Below are positions 53,999 to 64,000 of a stretch of DNA of 64,000 bases, piece after piece. A program made the position numbers and the translations under genes. Every line of letters begins with the position of its first letter. Position 1 is the stretch's first letter. The notes under the pieces are model-generated. The model saw only the letters and a program-made list of their open reading frames with translations, was not told the origin of the DNA and did no database searches. The stretch comes from Segatella cerevisiae (GTDB taxonomy: Bacteria; Bacteroidota; Bacteroidia; Bacteroidales; Bacteroidaceae). Where the stretch lies: positions 1-64,000 of the forward strand of contig NZ_JAMXLY010000014.1 in NCBI RefSeq assembly GCF_024054555.1, in the 5' to 3' direction.

Positions 53999-56197
53999 AT
54001 GCTTAGAAAGATGAACTTAAGATTTGACGCAGTCGCAGAGGCATCACGCAAAAAGCCTCTGGAAGTGAAAGCTCCAGCCGAAAGACCTTCAGAATATTTC
54101 GGCAAGTATGTCTTCAATCGTGCTAAGATGTATAAGTATCTTCCAGCCGACGTATTCACAAAACTTACTGATGTCATCGACAATGGGACTCATCTCGACC
54201 GTTCTATTGCAGATGCTGTTGCCACTGGAATGAAACAATGGGCTATCGAAAATGGTGTGACTCACTACACGCACTGGTTTCAGCCTTTGACTGAAGGTAC
54301 AGCCGAGAAGCATGATGCCTTTATCGAACACGATGGCAAGGGTGGCATGATCGAAGAGTTTTCTGGCAAACTCCTGGTCCAGCAAGAACCCGACGCATCC
54401 AGTTTCCCTTCTGGCGGAATCCGCAACACATTCGAAGCCCGTGGTTATTCCGCATGGGATCCGACGTCTCCTGTATTCATCATGGATGACACACTCTGCA
54501 TCCCGACCATCTTCATTTCCTATACCGGTGAGGCATTGGACTATAAAGCTCCTTTGCTCCGTGCGTTGCATGCCGTCAATGTAGCAGCAACGAATGTCTG
54601 CCAGTATTTCGGTTCTGACGTCAAACAATGCCATGCCAATTTGGGATGGGAACAAGAATATTTTCTGGTCGACTCTGACCTTTTTGCTGCTCGTCCTGAC
54701 CTGATTATGACAGGCAGAACGCTCATGGGGCATAACTCGGCCAAGAACCAACAGATGGATGACCACTATTTCGGAAGTATCCCCGAGAGAGTGCAGTCTT
54801 TCATGAAAGATCTGGAGATACAAGCCCTGGAACTTGGCATCCCTTGTAAGACCCGCCATAATGAAGTAGCTCCAAACCAGTTTGAATTGGCACCTATCTT
54901 CGAAGAGTGCAATCTGGCTGTAGACCACAATATGCTGCTGATGTCACTCATGAAGAAGGTTGCCCGCAAACACGGTTTTCAGGTTCTCCTTCATGAAAAA
55001 CCTTTTGACGGCATCAACGGAAGCGGTAAGCACAACAACTGGAGTCTGAGTACAGACACTGGCATCTTACTTTATAAACCGGGAAAGACACCTATGGAGA
55101 ATCTCCGTTTCGTTGTCTTCATCGTAGAAACCTTGATGGGTGTTTACAAGCACAATGGTCTGCTGAAGGCCTCTATCATGAGTGCCACCAACGCGCATCG
55201 TCTGGGCGCCAACGAAGCACCTCCAGCAATTATTTCCGCATTCGTCGGCAAACAGTTGAGTGATCTTCTGAATCACATTGAGAAATCTGACAAGAAAGAT
55301 CTATTCAAGTTAGAAGGCAAAGAGGGCGTCATATTGGATATCCCTGAGATCCCTGAGATCTTAAAGGATAACACTGACCGTAACCGTACATCTCCTTTCG
55401 CCTTTACCGGTAACCGCTTTGAATTCAGAGCTGTGGGTTCAGAAGCTAACTGTGCCTCAGCTATGATCGTGCTCAATACAGCCGTTGCTGAAGCATTGAC
55501 GAATTTCAAGAGTCGTGTAGACGCACTCATCAGCAAAGGTGAAGAAAAGACATCTGCCCTCATCGACGTCATCCGTGAGGACATCAAGACATCTACGCCA
55601 ATTCACTTTGAAGGTAACGGTTATAGTGACGAATGGATCGCCGAGGCTAAAAAGCGCGGTTTGGACTCTGAGTCATCTTGCCCGGTATGCTTTGACCGCT
55701 ATTTGGATGCTGACAGTATCCATATGTTCGAAGGTCAGAAAGTGTTGAGCCAGAACGAACTGACTGCCCGCAATGAAGTTAAGTGGGAGACTTATACGAA
55801 GAAGATCCAGATTGAAGCCCGTGTCATGGGTGATCTTGCGATGAATCATATTCTCCCCGTTACGACTCATTACCAGAGCCAGTTAGCCAGAAATGTACAA
55901 AGTATGATTGAAATCTTCGGTCGTGAAGAAGGCAAGGAACTGACTTCCAGGAACGTCAAACTCATCAAGGAGATTGCAGAACGGAATCAGAAGATTGAGA
56001 CAGGTGTTGAAGAACTGATCAATGCCCGTAAGGTAGCCAATAAGATCGAAGATCCTCGTACAAAGGCCGTTGCTTATCACGATACAGTCGCTCCTAAGAT
56101 GGAAGAAATCAGATATCAGATTGATCATCTGGAACTTCTCGTAAGTGATGAACTTTGGACTTTGCCTAAATACAGAGAGTTACTCTTTATTAGATAA
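53999..56197 (+). CDS. glnN: Type III glutamine synthetase GlnN
   Basis: Condenses ammonium with glutamate using ATP. At 732 residues it is the large GSIII type first known from Bacteroides, not the 470-residue GSI. The GSIII N-terminal domain includes HYTHWFQPLTEGTAEKHDAF; the catalytic domain has the metal and glutamate residues in WEQEYFLVD, NEVAPNQFELAP and SGKHNNWS, and the later NRTSPFAFTGNRFEFRAVG. A start four codons in (54011) is an alternative that matches related proteins equally well. It is followed by an intrinsic terminator. With gltBD it completes ammonium assimilation. Confidence 0.96.
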   Translation: MLRKMNLRFDAVAEASRKKPLEVKAPAERPSEYFGKYVFNRAKMYKYLPADVFTKLTDVIDNGTHLDRSIADAVATGMKQWAIENGVTHYTHWFQPLTEGTAEKHDAFIEHDGKGGMIEEFSGKLLVQQEPDASSFPSGGIRNTFEARGYSAWDPTSPVFIMDDTLCIPTIFISYTGEALDYKAPLLRALHAVNVAATNVCQYFGSDVKQCHANLGWEQEYFLVDSDLFAARPDLIMTGRTLMGHNSAKNQQMDDHYFGSIPERVQSFMKDLEIQALELGIPCKTRHNEVAPNQFELAPIFEECNLAVDHNMLLMSLMKKVARKHGFQVLLHEKPFDGINGSGKHNNWSLSTDTGILLYKPGKTPMENLRFVVFIVETLMGVYKHNGLLKASIMSATNAHRLGANEAPPAIISAFVGKQLSDLLNHIEKSDKKDLFKLEGKEGVILDIPEIPEILKDNTDRNRTSPFAFTGNRFEFRAVGSEANCASAMIVLNTAVAEALTNFKSRVDALISKGEEKTSALIDVIREDIKTSTPIHFEGNGYSDEWIAEAKKRGLDSESSCPVCFDRYLDADSIHMFEGQKVLSQNELTARNEVKWETYTKKIQIEARVMGDLAMNHILPVTTHYQSQLARNVQSMIEIFGREEGKELTSRNVKLIKEIAERNQKIETGVEELINARKVANKIEDPRTKAVAYHDTVAPKMEEIRYQIDHLELLVSDELWTLPKYRELLFIR

Positions 56198-56245
56198 TAC
56201 TCAGATAATGGCCCATCTATTTCTATGGGTTGTTAAAGTTTGCGG

Positions 56246-56279
56246 CGGGGCTGTGTCGGGAGACGTAGCCCCGTTTTTA
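56246..56279 (+). terminator. Intrinsic terminator after glnN
   Basis: CGGGGCT (56246-56252) pairs with AGCCCCG (56267-56273), followed by TTTTTA. A second small hairpin (CGGAA/TTCCG, then TTTTAT) lies at 56323-56341. The rest of the 404-bp gap up to the GH2 gene holds no gene. Confidence 0.85.
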
Positions 56280-56532
56280 TATGCTGTAAAAGTGATTTTT
56301 ATCTGCCTGTTTTGATATTGTGCGGAATGAGGTTCCGTTTTATATAGAGCTACTTGACAACTGATTCACATTTACTACGACAACAAGTACCAATCTGCCT
56401 GACCGTCTACCCAAAACATAGAGAGGATTTCAAAGTAAAGCGCAGGTTGCAATTGACTTATTCCTTAATCCACAGAAACAATATTTGTATTCTTAAACCG
56501 GTTTATTTCATCGAGCACATGCAAAACAAAAA

Positions 56533-56569
56533 TCCCGGCAGACTGTGGATTTCACACCATCAACCGGGA
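56533..56569 (-). terminator. Terminator for the GH2 gene
   Basis: On the minus strand, TCCCGG and CCGGGA arms enclose a loop with an inner TGTG/CACA stem, followed by TTTTTGTTTTG. It begins about 33 bp after the GH2 stop. Confidence 0.7.
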
Positions 56570-56601
56570 AATAGTCATAAAAGACTTAAAGCTCCTTTAT
56601 T

Positions 56602-59600
56602 TCATTGCTCGCCGGAAAGATTAAAACCGGTGACATCCACATGAGGCTCATCCCCCATGCCATCAGCCAATTTATAACTGATATTTATGGTCCGACGCTC
56701 ACCCGGCATCAAATGAAAATAGTTATCGCTATAAATGACCGGAAGGATCTGCTGTCCTCCGGATCTCAAGAGGTTCAGTCTCAACATCAAGGCGGGAGTT
56801 GTATTCGGATTCCAAATTGTCACAATGCCCCTACATTCGTCTCCCTCTTTCCGAAACACCTCTTTGTATTTCACATTCACTTTCGGCAGTGTATTCAGAG
56901 CCCTCCAATTATTCTCATCCCTTCCTTCAACATAAAAATTCTCAGAAATCAGTTGTTTCTTTTTCAAGAGTGTCAATCGGATATAATAGACGTCTTTGTC
57001 AGGAAGATCGAGTGACAACGCCTCTTTTGTTTCATCCTCCCCGATAGTTACAGGGACGACTTTCTCGCTGATTTTCTTTCCATACATGTCCAGAATCTGA
57101 GCCTTCACCGTCAGATTTCTCTGAGGACCTTTGGACACATTGACCACCTCAACGGACTTTTTAGCCGGATTGAACTGGACGTGCAATGGTTCGCAAGCCT
57201 TCTTGACACCAAAATAGGCTGCTGTCGGTTCAAAGAAATAATCATAAGTCTGCCAGACCATCGTCGGCCAACAAGGATGACTCATCCAGATCAGGAGTCC
57301 CAATCGATTCACTTCTGCACTCTCATACATAGCCCGATAACCGTCATAATTCAGCCACTGAGCCTGCTCAGTAAACTGCTTTGCATCTTTGGCAGCTCCG
57401 AAATGCTGTGCAAGTATATCGTTGAACGACTGGCCGTTCTGTGCACCATGGATAGTATAATCATGTTCACCCCAAGCTACATTCTGAGGCCAAAGGGACT
57501 CAGGCTCCAAAGTCCGGCACAAACTCTCGTAAGACATCACATTCGGCATCCCCTTTTCAGAATGGAGTTTATTATTCAAATTAGAGAAATAGAAAGAAGT
57601 TGGCTTTACCCCATAAGGGCCATGACCGCCAACGCCATAATCTGCAGAACTGGGGATATAGCCCAATTGAGGGTGCAAAGTTTTGACATATTCCTCTAAA
57701 GGTTTCTCCAAGGAAGCAGGAGGATCACCTTCGTTACGGCCGACATAAATTCCGAGGCAAGAGTGATTGCGTATTCTCAAGATATAATCCCTGGCATTGT
57801 CCAGGAACATCTTATCATCATAAGGATCGGGTCCATCCCAAGGATTGGCTAACCAGAAATCCTGCCAGACCATAATACCATATTTGTCACACGCACGATA
57901 GAACTCCTCGTCACCGATTTGCCCTACCCAGTCACGGATCATATTATAGTTCATTTCCTTATGATACCTTACTGCGGTATCATATTCGCGACCGCGGTAA
58001 TTCAAGTTGATTTCAGAGAATCCCCAGTTTCCACCCAAAGGATTGAAACGTTTCCCATTGATGTACATCTTGAAAACTGTTCTCATATCCTTGTAAGATA
58101 CCTCCCGTATTCCAGTTTGATAAATCAAGGTATCATTATAGACAGGCACAGTTCCCGTTTCACCTTCAACAGAAACAGCATAACCGGCTTGGTAGAGATA
58201 CGGTTCTCCGTAGCCATTCGGCCACCACAGACGCATGCGCCTCTGTTTCAATTGCGGAAACTCGTCCGGAGAGAAGGTCACTTCCTTATCTTCCAAAGGC
58301 TGCAGATCCACTTTCTTTTCAAAAGAGACAGTGCCGATCCAACCTTTCAAAGTAATCGTCTGAGATTTGTCCTCTTCATTCTTCACCATCAGTTGCGGTA
58401 GCATTGTCGCTAACGTATCAGGATGGTTAAGGGTGGTGGTCACCAGCGGGTCATGCAGATAAACCCCTCTGTCGGAAGAGAGATACACATCATTCCAAAT
58501 CCCTGCATCACGACCGGGCGTACTGGTTATCCAATCCCAGCCGATAGTCGGATGAAAAGTTGGGTTGTCAGCTCCTAATACACCTCCGTTGATATCAGTG
58601 CTCTCTGCATTCTTGATCTTTACAGGACCAATATGGGCATTATGGATGATCCTTACTTCAAGGGTATTCTCACCGTCTTTCAGGTATTTAGTCACATCAA
58701 AGCGGCCTCGCATGAAAGCACCGTTTATAGTCCCTAAATCATTCCCATTCAGAAAGACTCTAGCTTTCCAGTTAATGCCGTCAAAATTCAAATAGTATTT
58801 CTTCCCAACTCTGTTTTGATCTAAATGCTCGACAGTAAACTTATTCCGATACCAGAAATCAGAATTGAAATAAGACTCGGAGATCTGGCGCATATTATTG
58901 CCATAACGGTCATCCGGAACTGCCCCTATATTCATATAACTGGTCAAAACTGTTCCCGGAACAGTCCCGCTGATCCATCGGGAGTCACTATCCCGCCGAA
59001 TGAGCCAGTTGCGATCCAACTGAATGTTAGATCGGTCCAATTGCGAGGCATTGACGAGCAAAGTTCGAACGGAATCCTGCTTGACACTCAGTCCTCCTTT
59101 CCCCATAACTTGAACTTCCCTCAAGCCATAAGTCCAAGAACTATCAGGCTTTTCCATCAGAATCCGGACATAACGTCCGTGGGCATCGCAGGAGATGCTA
59201 TCATTATCAGACGCACCGGAATGTAGATTTGCCACATCAGTCCAAGTCTTGTTATCCTTTGAAACCTGCACCTTCCCAACTAAAGGTCGATGCAGCCAAA
59301 ACAACTTCACCAGGTTAAAGTCCACATCAGTACCTAAGTCAACACAGAGCCATTGGCTCAGATCAGAAAGACCTTTCAGGTATTTTGAAATCCATACGCT
59401 ATTAAAGTGGTACGAAGGCATCCAAGATTCATTGGCGAAATGACCGTTGGCTTTTGGACCTAACTCATATAGACGCCAATAAGCCACCCCAGGCATCAGA
59501 AAATTCAATTTCAGATGACTATACTCACCCGCATCCTTAATTGGCAAATCCAGATCCAAACGTCTCAAAGGGAGTTTTTCAATAGCCTCTTGTTTATTGG

Positions 59601-60174
59601 GATCAGAACTCACCATTTGTTGGGTAGCATTTCCAGGAAGACCAGTCCCCTCAAGTTTTCCAATCTCCTTCCAGTTTTTTCCGTCATCAGAAGCCAAGAT
59701 CTGTATTTGATATCCCTTCGTAGAAATATTGGGGTCAAATGCGACCTCTCCCAGAAGATGCAGAGTTGACAAATTCGTTTTACTGCCAGTCCAATCATAT
59801 TGGATAAAAGCGTGGTCACCCATCAAGACATTACTGGATACGACGTTCCCGTCAAAAGTTTTTTCGCGATCACGCAGATCCAAAAGACCAGTATTCGTCA
59901 GGACGGAAACTGCAGAAGGTTCTCCGGAAGAAAGGATGCCATCAGTTGCCAATTGGGCCGTCAGATTATAATCCAGGGAGGAAGAGGCATAAGCCATTCT
60001 ATTCAAAGCCACGTTCCTGTAAACGAAATCTTTGCCTAATATCGGAGCTTTGTTCTCGGCAGGATCACCAGGATAGAGACCTATACCCTTCGTATAATGA
60101 ATGTCTTTAGCTGAAAGAGATGAGGCAGTGCCAAAGGCAAGTACACCCAAGAGAAAAAGGGCTTTGTATTTCAT
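56602..60174 (-). CDS. Secreted glycoside hydrolase family 2-type enzyme with discoidin-like domains
   Basis: A 1190-residue exported enzyme. Residues 1-22 are a signal peptide (KALFLLGVLAFGTASSLSA). An N-terminal part with F5/8 discoidin-like segments (QILASDDGKNWKEIG, VQVSKDNKTWTDV) is followed by the GH2 sugar-binding domain (near 440-560), immunoglobulin-like domain and TIM barrel. The acid/base Glu is probably residue 815 (GRNEGDPP) and the nucleophile Glu883 (SYESLC), 68 apart, similar to exo-beta-glucosaminidases. Substrate is uncertain: exo-beta-D-glucosaminidase and beta-mannosidase-like activities are both possible. It is divergent from a SusC gene, typical of a glycan-use locus. 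Confidence 0.85.
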   Translation of the reverse strand: MKYKALFLLGVLAFGTASSLSAKDIHYTKGIGLYPGDPAENKAPILGKDFVYRNVALNRMAYASSSLDYNLTAQLATDGILSSGEPSAVSVLTNTGLLDLRDREKTFDGNVVSSNVLMGDHAFIQYDWTGSKTNLSTLHLLGEVAFDPNISTKGYQIQILASDDGKNWKEIGKLEGTGLPGNATQQMVSSDPNKQEAIEKLPLRRLDLDLPIKDAGEYSHLKLNFLMPGVAYWRLYELGPKANGHFANESWMPSYHFNSVWISKYLKGLSDLSQWLCVDLGTDVDFNLVKLFWLHRPLVGKVQVSKDNKTWTDVANLHSGASDNDSISCDAHGRYVRILMEKPDSSWTYGLREVQVMGKGGLSVKQDSVRTLLVNASQLDRSNIQLDRNWLIRRDSDSRWISGTVPGTVLTSYMNIGAVPDDRYGNNMRQISESYFNSDFWYRNKFTVEHLDQNRVGKKYYLNFDGINWKARVFLNGNDLGTINGAFMRGRFDVTKYLKDGENTLEVRIIHNAHIGPVKIKNAESTDINGGVLGADNPTFHPTIGWDWITSTPGRDAGIWNDVYLSSDRGVYLHDPLVTTTLNHPDTLATMLPQLMVKNEEDKSQTITLKGWIGTVSFEKKVDLQPLEDKEVTFSPDEFPQLKQRRMRLWWPNGYGEPYLYQAGYAVSVEGETGTVPVYNDTLIYQTGIREVSYKDMRTVFKMYINGKRFNPLGGNWGFSEINLNYRGREYDTAVRYHKEMNYNMIRDWVGQIGDEEFYRACDKYGIMVWQDFWLANPWDGPDPYDDKMFLDNARDYILRIRNHSCLGIYVGRNEGDPPASLEKPLEEYVKTLHPQLGYIPSSADYGVGGHGPYGVKPTSFYFSNLNNKLHSEKGMPNVMSYESLCRTLEPESLWPQNVAWGEHDYTIHGAQNGQSFNDILAQHFGAAKDAKQFTEQAQWLNYDGYRAMYESAEVNRLGLLIWMSHPCWPTMVWQTYDYFFEPTAAYFGVKKACEPLHVQFNPAKKSVEVVNVSKGPQRNLTVKAQILDMYGKKISEKVVPVTIGEDETKEALSLDLPDKDVYYIRLTLLKKKQLISENFYVEGRDENNWRALNTLPKVNVKYKEVFRKEGDECRGIVTIWNPNTTPALMLRLNLLRSGGQQILPVIYSDNYFHLMPGERRTINISYKLADGMGDEPHVDVTGFNLSGEQ

Positions 60175-60181
60175 ATTGTTA

Positions 60182-60199
60182 ATATTAAAATTTTAATAT
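60182..60199. repeat. 18-bp perfect A+T palindrome in the GH2 leader
   Basis: ATATTAAAATTTTAATAT is a perfect inverted repeat 7 bp upstream of the GH2 ATG. It could be a binding site or a leader hairpin. Confidence 0.6.
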
Positions 60200-60244
60200 A
60201 ATCTTAAAAACGAGTGTCTTTTTCAGATAATTCTTATTATTTCA

Positions 60245-60252
60245 CAAAGATA
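60245..60252 (-). promoter_or_regulatory. -7 box for the GH2 gene
   Basis: Minus strand TATCTTTG is a perfect -7 box, about 70 bp upstream of the ATG at 60174. The palindrome at 60182-60199 falls within the transcribed leader. Confidence 0.6.
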
Positions 60253-60803
60253 AGCAATAATAATGAATTGAAAAAGATTAAACGTTATTTTAGAGTTCGT
60301 TTGACCTTATTCTTAACAATATCGACAGTTTTACAGTTTACGTTCTTTGATAGTTTTGAGAAAGGAACATAAAACAGCCTTATCTATTGATGAAGCAGCC
60401 CCACCATTCAGGATAAAGCCATAGAAATCAGGAAAAGAGGGATGACATCATTTACCGCGAAATCAAACCATACACCATATTCATTTAACTTGAATGCAAT
60501 AAAATTCGATCCCTATTCCGTTAAATATAACACTAAACTCTTTCCCATTATTAACAGTTAAAATTATAATCCGGTCATGCAACAAAAAAGAAAGAGATAT
60601 CATATTGCCAATAGCATATCCATATATCATGGATATAAGTTATGTAATTAATAATATAAGATGCACTATGATCATCAATATATCAAAGCTCTTTCATATG
60701 TTAAATCTCGTCAACCTTTAGGAATTGGACAAAGAAAACTGTTAACGTTTTATAAATACTGGATATATTTCCATTAATTTAGACTACTTACTAAATTATT
60801 ATA

Positions 60804-60811
60804 TATATTTG
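60804..60811 (+). promoter_or_regulatory. -7 box for the susC-type gene and long leader
   Basis: TATATTTG matches TAnnTTTG; transcription would start near 60818, leaving a leader of about 290 bases before the ATG at 61110. The 935-bp divergent gap (60175-61109) is A+T-rich and has no convincing gene; a 67-codon frame at 60843 is rejected. Confidence 0.55.
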
Positions 60812-61109
60812 CATAAGTATTATAATAAAGTTATTTAGTATCTTGCATTTCGTAATAATATTTAATAATCAACTCCATACATTAAGTCAAACACGAGGTC
60901 TGAGTCAAGTGAAATGGCACATGAAAAGTGTATTTGATTTAGCAAAAGACCGGCTCTTGAAACGAGCTGCCAATAGATTTTCCAAATGCCCTAAAAAAGC
61001 ATCATATAAAACATGGCATCGTATTTCATTTATCATCACATCATAAAGAACTTCACCAGTACAAGTTTAGGACATTTATTGTGATATTCAATACCAAATA
61101 AAAAAGTCT

Positions 61110-64000
61110 ATGAAGATTTTACGGCTTAAAAGAACCCTTTCACAAAGGAAGAAGATTTTAATTATTCTTCCCATCCTGTTTCTATTTATTCTGCCATGCT
61201 TTGCTCAAAATGCAATAACAGGTATCATAAGAGACCACTCAGGGAATCCCCTTCCAGGTGTCTCTGTTTCAATAAAAGGCTCGTCAAAGACAGGTACGAT
61301 TTCCAGTATTGACGGGAAATATAACATTAATGCTCCTGATGAAGCAGTACTTGTCTTTTCCTATATCGGGATGAAGCCACAGCAAGAAAGCGTAAAGGGC
61401 AGAAAGACGATCGATGTAACCCTAAATGAAGATCACTCAACGCTGAATGATGTTGTCGTTGTAGGATACGGCATCGAGAAAAAGCAGTCACTTACCGGAG
61501 CAGTCTCATCCATCAAAGGAACAGAACTTCTGGAGTCCCCTTCGACAAACGTCTCTAGTTTGTTAGGTGGCAGACTCCCGGGAATATCCTCTATTCAGAC
61601 ATCCGGAGAGCCGGGGAATGACCAGGCGAGCCTTCGTGTCCGTGGTTCCCAATACAGTGTGCTGTATATCATAGATGGGATGCCGAGGGATATCAATGAT
61701 ATTGATCCAAATGACATCGAAAGTATTTCCGTGTTGAAAGATGGCGCTTCAGCAGCAGTATATGGATTAAATGCTGCGGGGGGCGTCGTTATCGTTACGA
61801 CCAAAAGCGGAAAAGAAGGCAAAACGACTCTACAATACGACGGGCAATTCGGTATTTCCGTCAACGCGAATTTCCCTAAATTCATGAATGGTCCTCAGTA
61901 TGCCCATTATTATAACATGGCAGATATGATGGATAAACTGGCGAACAAGAGCATCGCATCAGAAGATGATTATACACCCGTATTCTCGGATAAAGACATC
62001 AAGGCTATGACAAATGGTGATCCTAATGACGGCTGGGATAATGTCAATTACATTGATAAAGTATTTGGGACGGGATTCAACATGAAACATAATGTGTCAT
62101 TACAAGGTGGGACAGAAAGCACACATTATTATGTAGGTTCAGGATACATGGATCAAAAAGGCAATATCGACAATTTTACATACCGGCAGTACAATGTCCG
62201 CACAAATATAGATTCTAAAGTAGGCAAGCATTTTAGTGTTATATTCGGAGCCGCAGGTACAATCGGACGCCGTTCCACCCCAGGTTATTCTTCTGGAGGG
62301 GCAGATGACGGCTCAGAGGGGACAGGAGAAGTCGGTTATCTGTCTATCGTCCATCAAGTCATACAGATGCATCCTTTTCTACCAGAAACTTATAATGGGC
62401 AATATACCTCTACCCTGCCCAATAATTCAAGTGTCGCCTATAGTCCTCTGGCAGCCATTCATAAGTCCGGCTATAAAAAGACCCGGAGTTTTGAGTTGAA
62501 CAGTAATTTCAGCATTCAATATGACGCGCCATGGCTCACTGGCCTGACCTTAAAGGCTACCGGTTCGTATGATTATCTGTCGTCTTTGAGCAAAAACTTG
62601 GATACACCTTATAACACGTACTATAAAACATGGTCAGATTTAGACCATTTCAATTTGGCTACGGACCCTCGCGGATATACCACCAATCATGTCTCCGAAG
62701 GTCAATACAACACAGAGCAATTGGTCGGGCAGATCAGTGCGGAATATGCGAACAGATTCGGTTTGAACAACGTTGACGCAATGATCCTGGCAGAAGAACG
62801 GGACTGGAAATGTAATGATTTCGCAGCTTATGCCGAAAGGGTAGCTTTTGCAGAACTGCCGGAACTCAGTTTTGGAACGGCATTATCGACAGGTTCCCCT
62901 ATATCCAGTAGCAGTATCCATACCCGGTCTGCAGGATATGTCTTCCGATTGAAGTATGATTACGACAACACCTATCTCGCCGAGTTCAGCGGCAGATATG
63001 ACGGATCCTATAAATTCAACGGAAACATATCCAGCAAGCGTTGGGGGTTCTTTCCTTCACTTTCTTTAGGATGGCGTATCTCCAACATGCCTTTCCTGAA
63101 AAATGCAAGTTGGATCGATGACCTTAAACTCAGAACGTCTATAGGACTCTCCGGCAACTCAGATGACATCTCCGCTTTTTCATATCTGGACACCTATTCG
63201 TATGGGAGCAATGTCATACTCAACAATAATTCTTATTCATCCGTCTATACCTCAGTCATAGCGAATCCTAATCTGACCTGGGCAAAGGTCCGTTCACAGA
63301 ACATCGGTCTTGACGCAACCTTCTGGAGAGGTAAATTAGGCATTGAATTCGACTATTTCTACAACTTGAATTACGATCTGCTCTCTGCTATGGGAGCCGA
63401 CATGCCACCGTCTATGGGCGGATATTACATGACTTACGCGAACAATAACAGATATGATGTCAAAGGACTGGAACTGACTCTGTCTCATCGTAACGCGTTC
63501 AACGTCTGTTCAAAACCTTTCATCTATCAGATCAACTTGAACATCAGCACTGAAAAGAGTAAATGGCTGCGCTATCCTGACAGTCCCAATGCCCAATCAT
63601 GGCAAAAGACTGTCGGTACAAGTGTCGGCTCTTACAGTGCATGGATCGCAGACGGGATCTTCAAATCCGAAGACGAGATCACTCATTCCGCATGGTATGG
63701 GACAAGACCTAATGTGGGAGACATCAAGTATAAAGACCTCAACGGTGATGGTGTCATTGATTCCAAAGACGAAGCTATTACAGCACGTAGCAACAGACCT
63801 CAAATCACATCCGGCTTGAACCTTAGCGGGAGTTGGAATGGTTTTGATTGCGCCGTGTTGTTTACCGGAGGATTCAAGTTTGCGGTCTCCTTACTGGGCA
63901 CCTACTATAACGGTTATGATGACAACACGATCTGGACACAGACCTTTAAAGACGGAGCCAACTCACCCCTTTGGTTAGTCGAGAAATCATACAGTACTGA
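61110..64000 (+). CDS. SusC-family TonB-dependent outer-membrane receptor (partial, 3' end beyond window)
   Basis: Reads open from the ATG at 61110 to the window edge, 963 codons. SusC-type receptors import oligosaccharides with a SusD lipoprotein. A signal segment (about residues 15-32, ending CFAQ) precedes a carboxypeptidase-regulatory-like domain (GIIRDHSGNPLPGVSV) and the TonB plug: DVVVVGYGIEKKQSLTGAV and LKDGASAAVYGLNAAGGV. A typical Ca-binding-like loop DLNGDGVIDSKDE lies near residue 880. The susD partner would be expected just outside the window. It is divergent from the GH2 gene, so they probably serve one glycan. Confidence 0.93.
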   Translation, partial: MKILRLKRTLSQRKKILIILPILFLFILPCFAQNAITGIIRDHSGNPLPGVSVSIKGSSKTGTISSIDGKYNINAPDEAVLVFSYIGMKPQQESVKGRKTIDVTLNEDHSTLNDVVVVGYGIEKKQSLTGAVSSIKGTELLESPSTNVSSLLGGRLPGISSIQTSGEPGNDQASLRVRGSQYSVLYIIDGMPRDINDIDPNDIESISVLKDGASAAVYGLNAAGGVVIVTTKSGKEGKTTLQYDGQFGISVNANFPKFMNGPQYAHYYNMADMMDKLANKSIASEDDYTPVFSDKDIKAMTNGDPNDGWDNVNYIDKVFGTGFNMKHNVSLQGGTESTHYYVGSGYMDQKGNIDNFTYRQYNVRTNIDSKVGKHFSVIFGAAGTIGRRSTPGYSSGGADDGSEGTGEVGYLSIVHQVIQMHPFLPETYNGQYTSTLPNNSSVAYSPLAAIHKSGYKKTRSFELNSNFSIQYDAPWLTGLTLKATGSYDYLSSLSKNLDTPYNTYYKTWSDLDHFNLATDPRGYTTNHVSEGQYNTEQLVGQISAEYANRFGLNNVDAMILAEERDWKCNDFAAYAERVAFAELPELSFGTALSTGSPISSSSIHTRSAGYVFRLKYDYDNTYLAEFSGRYDGSYKFNGNISSKRWGFFPSLSLGWRISNMPFLKNASWIDDLKLRTSIGLSGNSDDISAFSYLDTYSYGSNVILNNNSYSSVYTSVIANPNLTWAKVRSQNIGLDATFWRGKLGIEFDYFYNLNYDLLSAMGADMPPSMGGYYMTYANNNRYDVKGLELTLSHRNAFNVCSKPFIYQINLNISTEKSKWLRYPDSPNAQSWQKTVGTSVGSYSAWIADGIFKSEDEITHSAWYGTRPNVGDIKYKDLNGDGVIDSKDEAITARSNRPQITSGLNLSGSWNGFDCAVLFTGGFKFAVSLLGTYYNGYDDNTIWTQTFKDGANSPLWLVEKSYST

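Noticed and set aside
60843-61046. 67-residue ORF in the susC leader
   Set aside because: Lies in the untranslated leader, with no family resemblance and no start signal.

Overview
The window comes from a Bacteroidota genome, most likely order Bacteroidales and Prevotella-like. Several things point there: TAnnTTTG-type -7 promoter boxes upstream of many genes, a murA-rimM-dxr-rseP run beginning with a DUF4290 gene, type III glutamine synthetase, LL-diaminopimelate aminotransferase, and a SusC-type TonB-dependent receptor at the right edge. No rRNA, tRNA, CRISPR array, transposase or phage gene was recognised. The genus is an inference.

Region 1 (1-11.9 kb) is a compact nitrogen-fixation cluster on the plus strand: nifH, nifD, nifK, nifE, nifN, nifB, nifV, then a NifA-like sigma-54 activator and an unrecognised gene coupled to it. 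NifD carries the FeMo-cofactor and P-cluster ligands of a molybdenum nitrogenase plus the roughly 50-residue insertion of clostridial-type proteins. Upstream of nifH lie a -24/-12 promoter and four regularly spaced direct repeats, which together look like an enhancer array for the activator. No nifI genes sit between nifH and nifD, and no nifU, nifS or nifM is present.

Region 2 (11.9-28.6 kb) builds the cell surface. It has a nucleotidyltransferase/LicD/SDR module, a glycosyltransferase, a flippase, and a long minus-strand run of a phosphoethanolamine-transferase-like enzyme, two acyltransferases, a UbiA-HAD-GtrA polyprenyl-phosphate-sugar module and three tandem paralogous multispanning membrane proteins that may use its product.

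Region 3 (28.7-37.4 kb) is housekeeping: nadD, gmk, yicC on the minus strand, and tsaB, the DUF4290 gene, murA (active-site Cys replaced by Asp), rimM, dxr and rseP on the plus strand.

Region 4 (37.8-56.2 kb) concentrates nitrogen assimilation: gltB-gltD, a phosphate transporter, an HD-domain protein, asnB, amtB-glnK, dapF-dapL and glnN. With nif at the other end, the window covers N2 reduction, ammonium uptake and sensing, and ammonium incorporation.

Region 5 (56.6-64 kb) is a glycan-use locus: a secreted GH2-family enzyme divergent from a SusC-type receptor that runs off the window.

The least explained DNA is intergenic: two arrays of a 10-bp element (TTTC-N2-GAAA) repeated every 22-23 bp at 17.6 kb and 44.0 kb, a pair of 40-bp direct repeats each centred on a 12-bp palindrome upstream of gltB, and the 31-33 bp repeats upstream of nifH.
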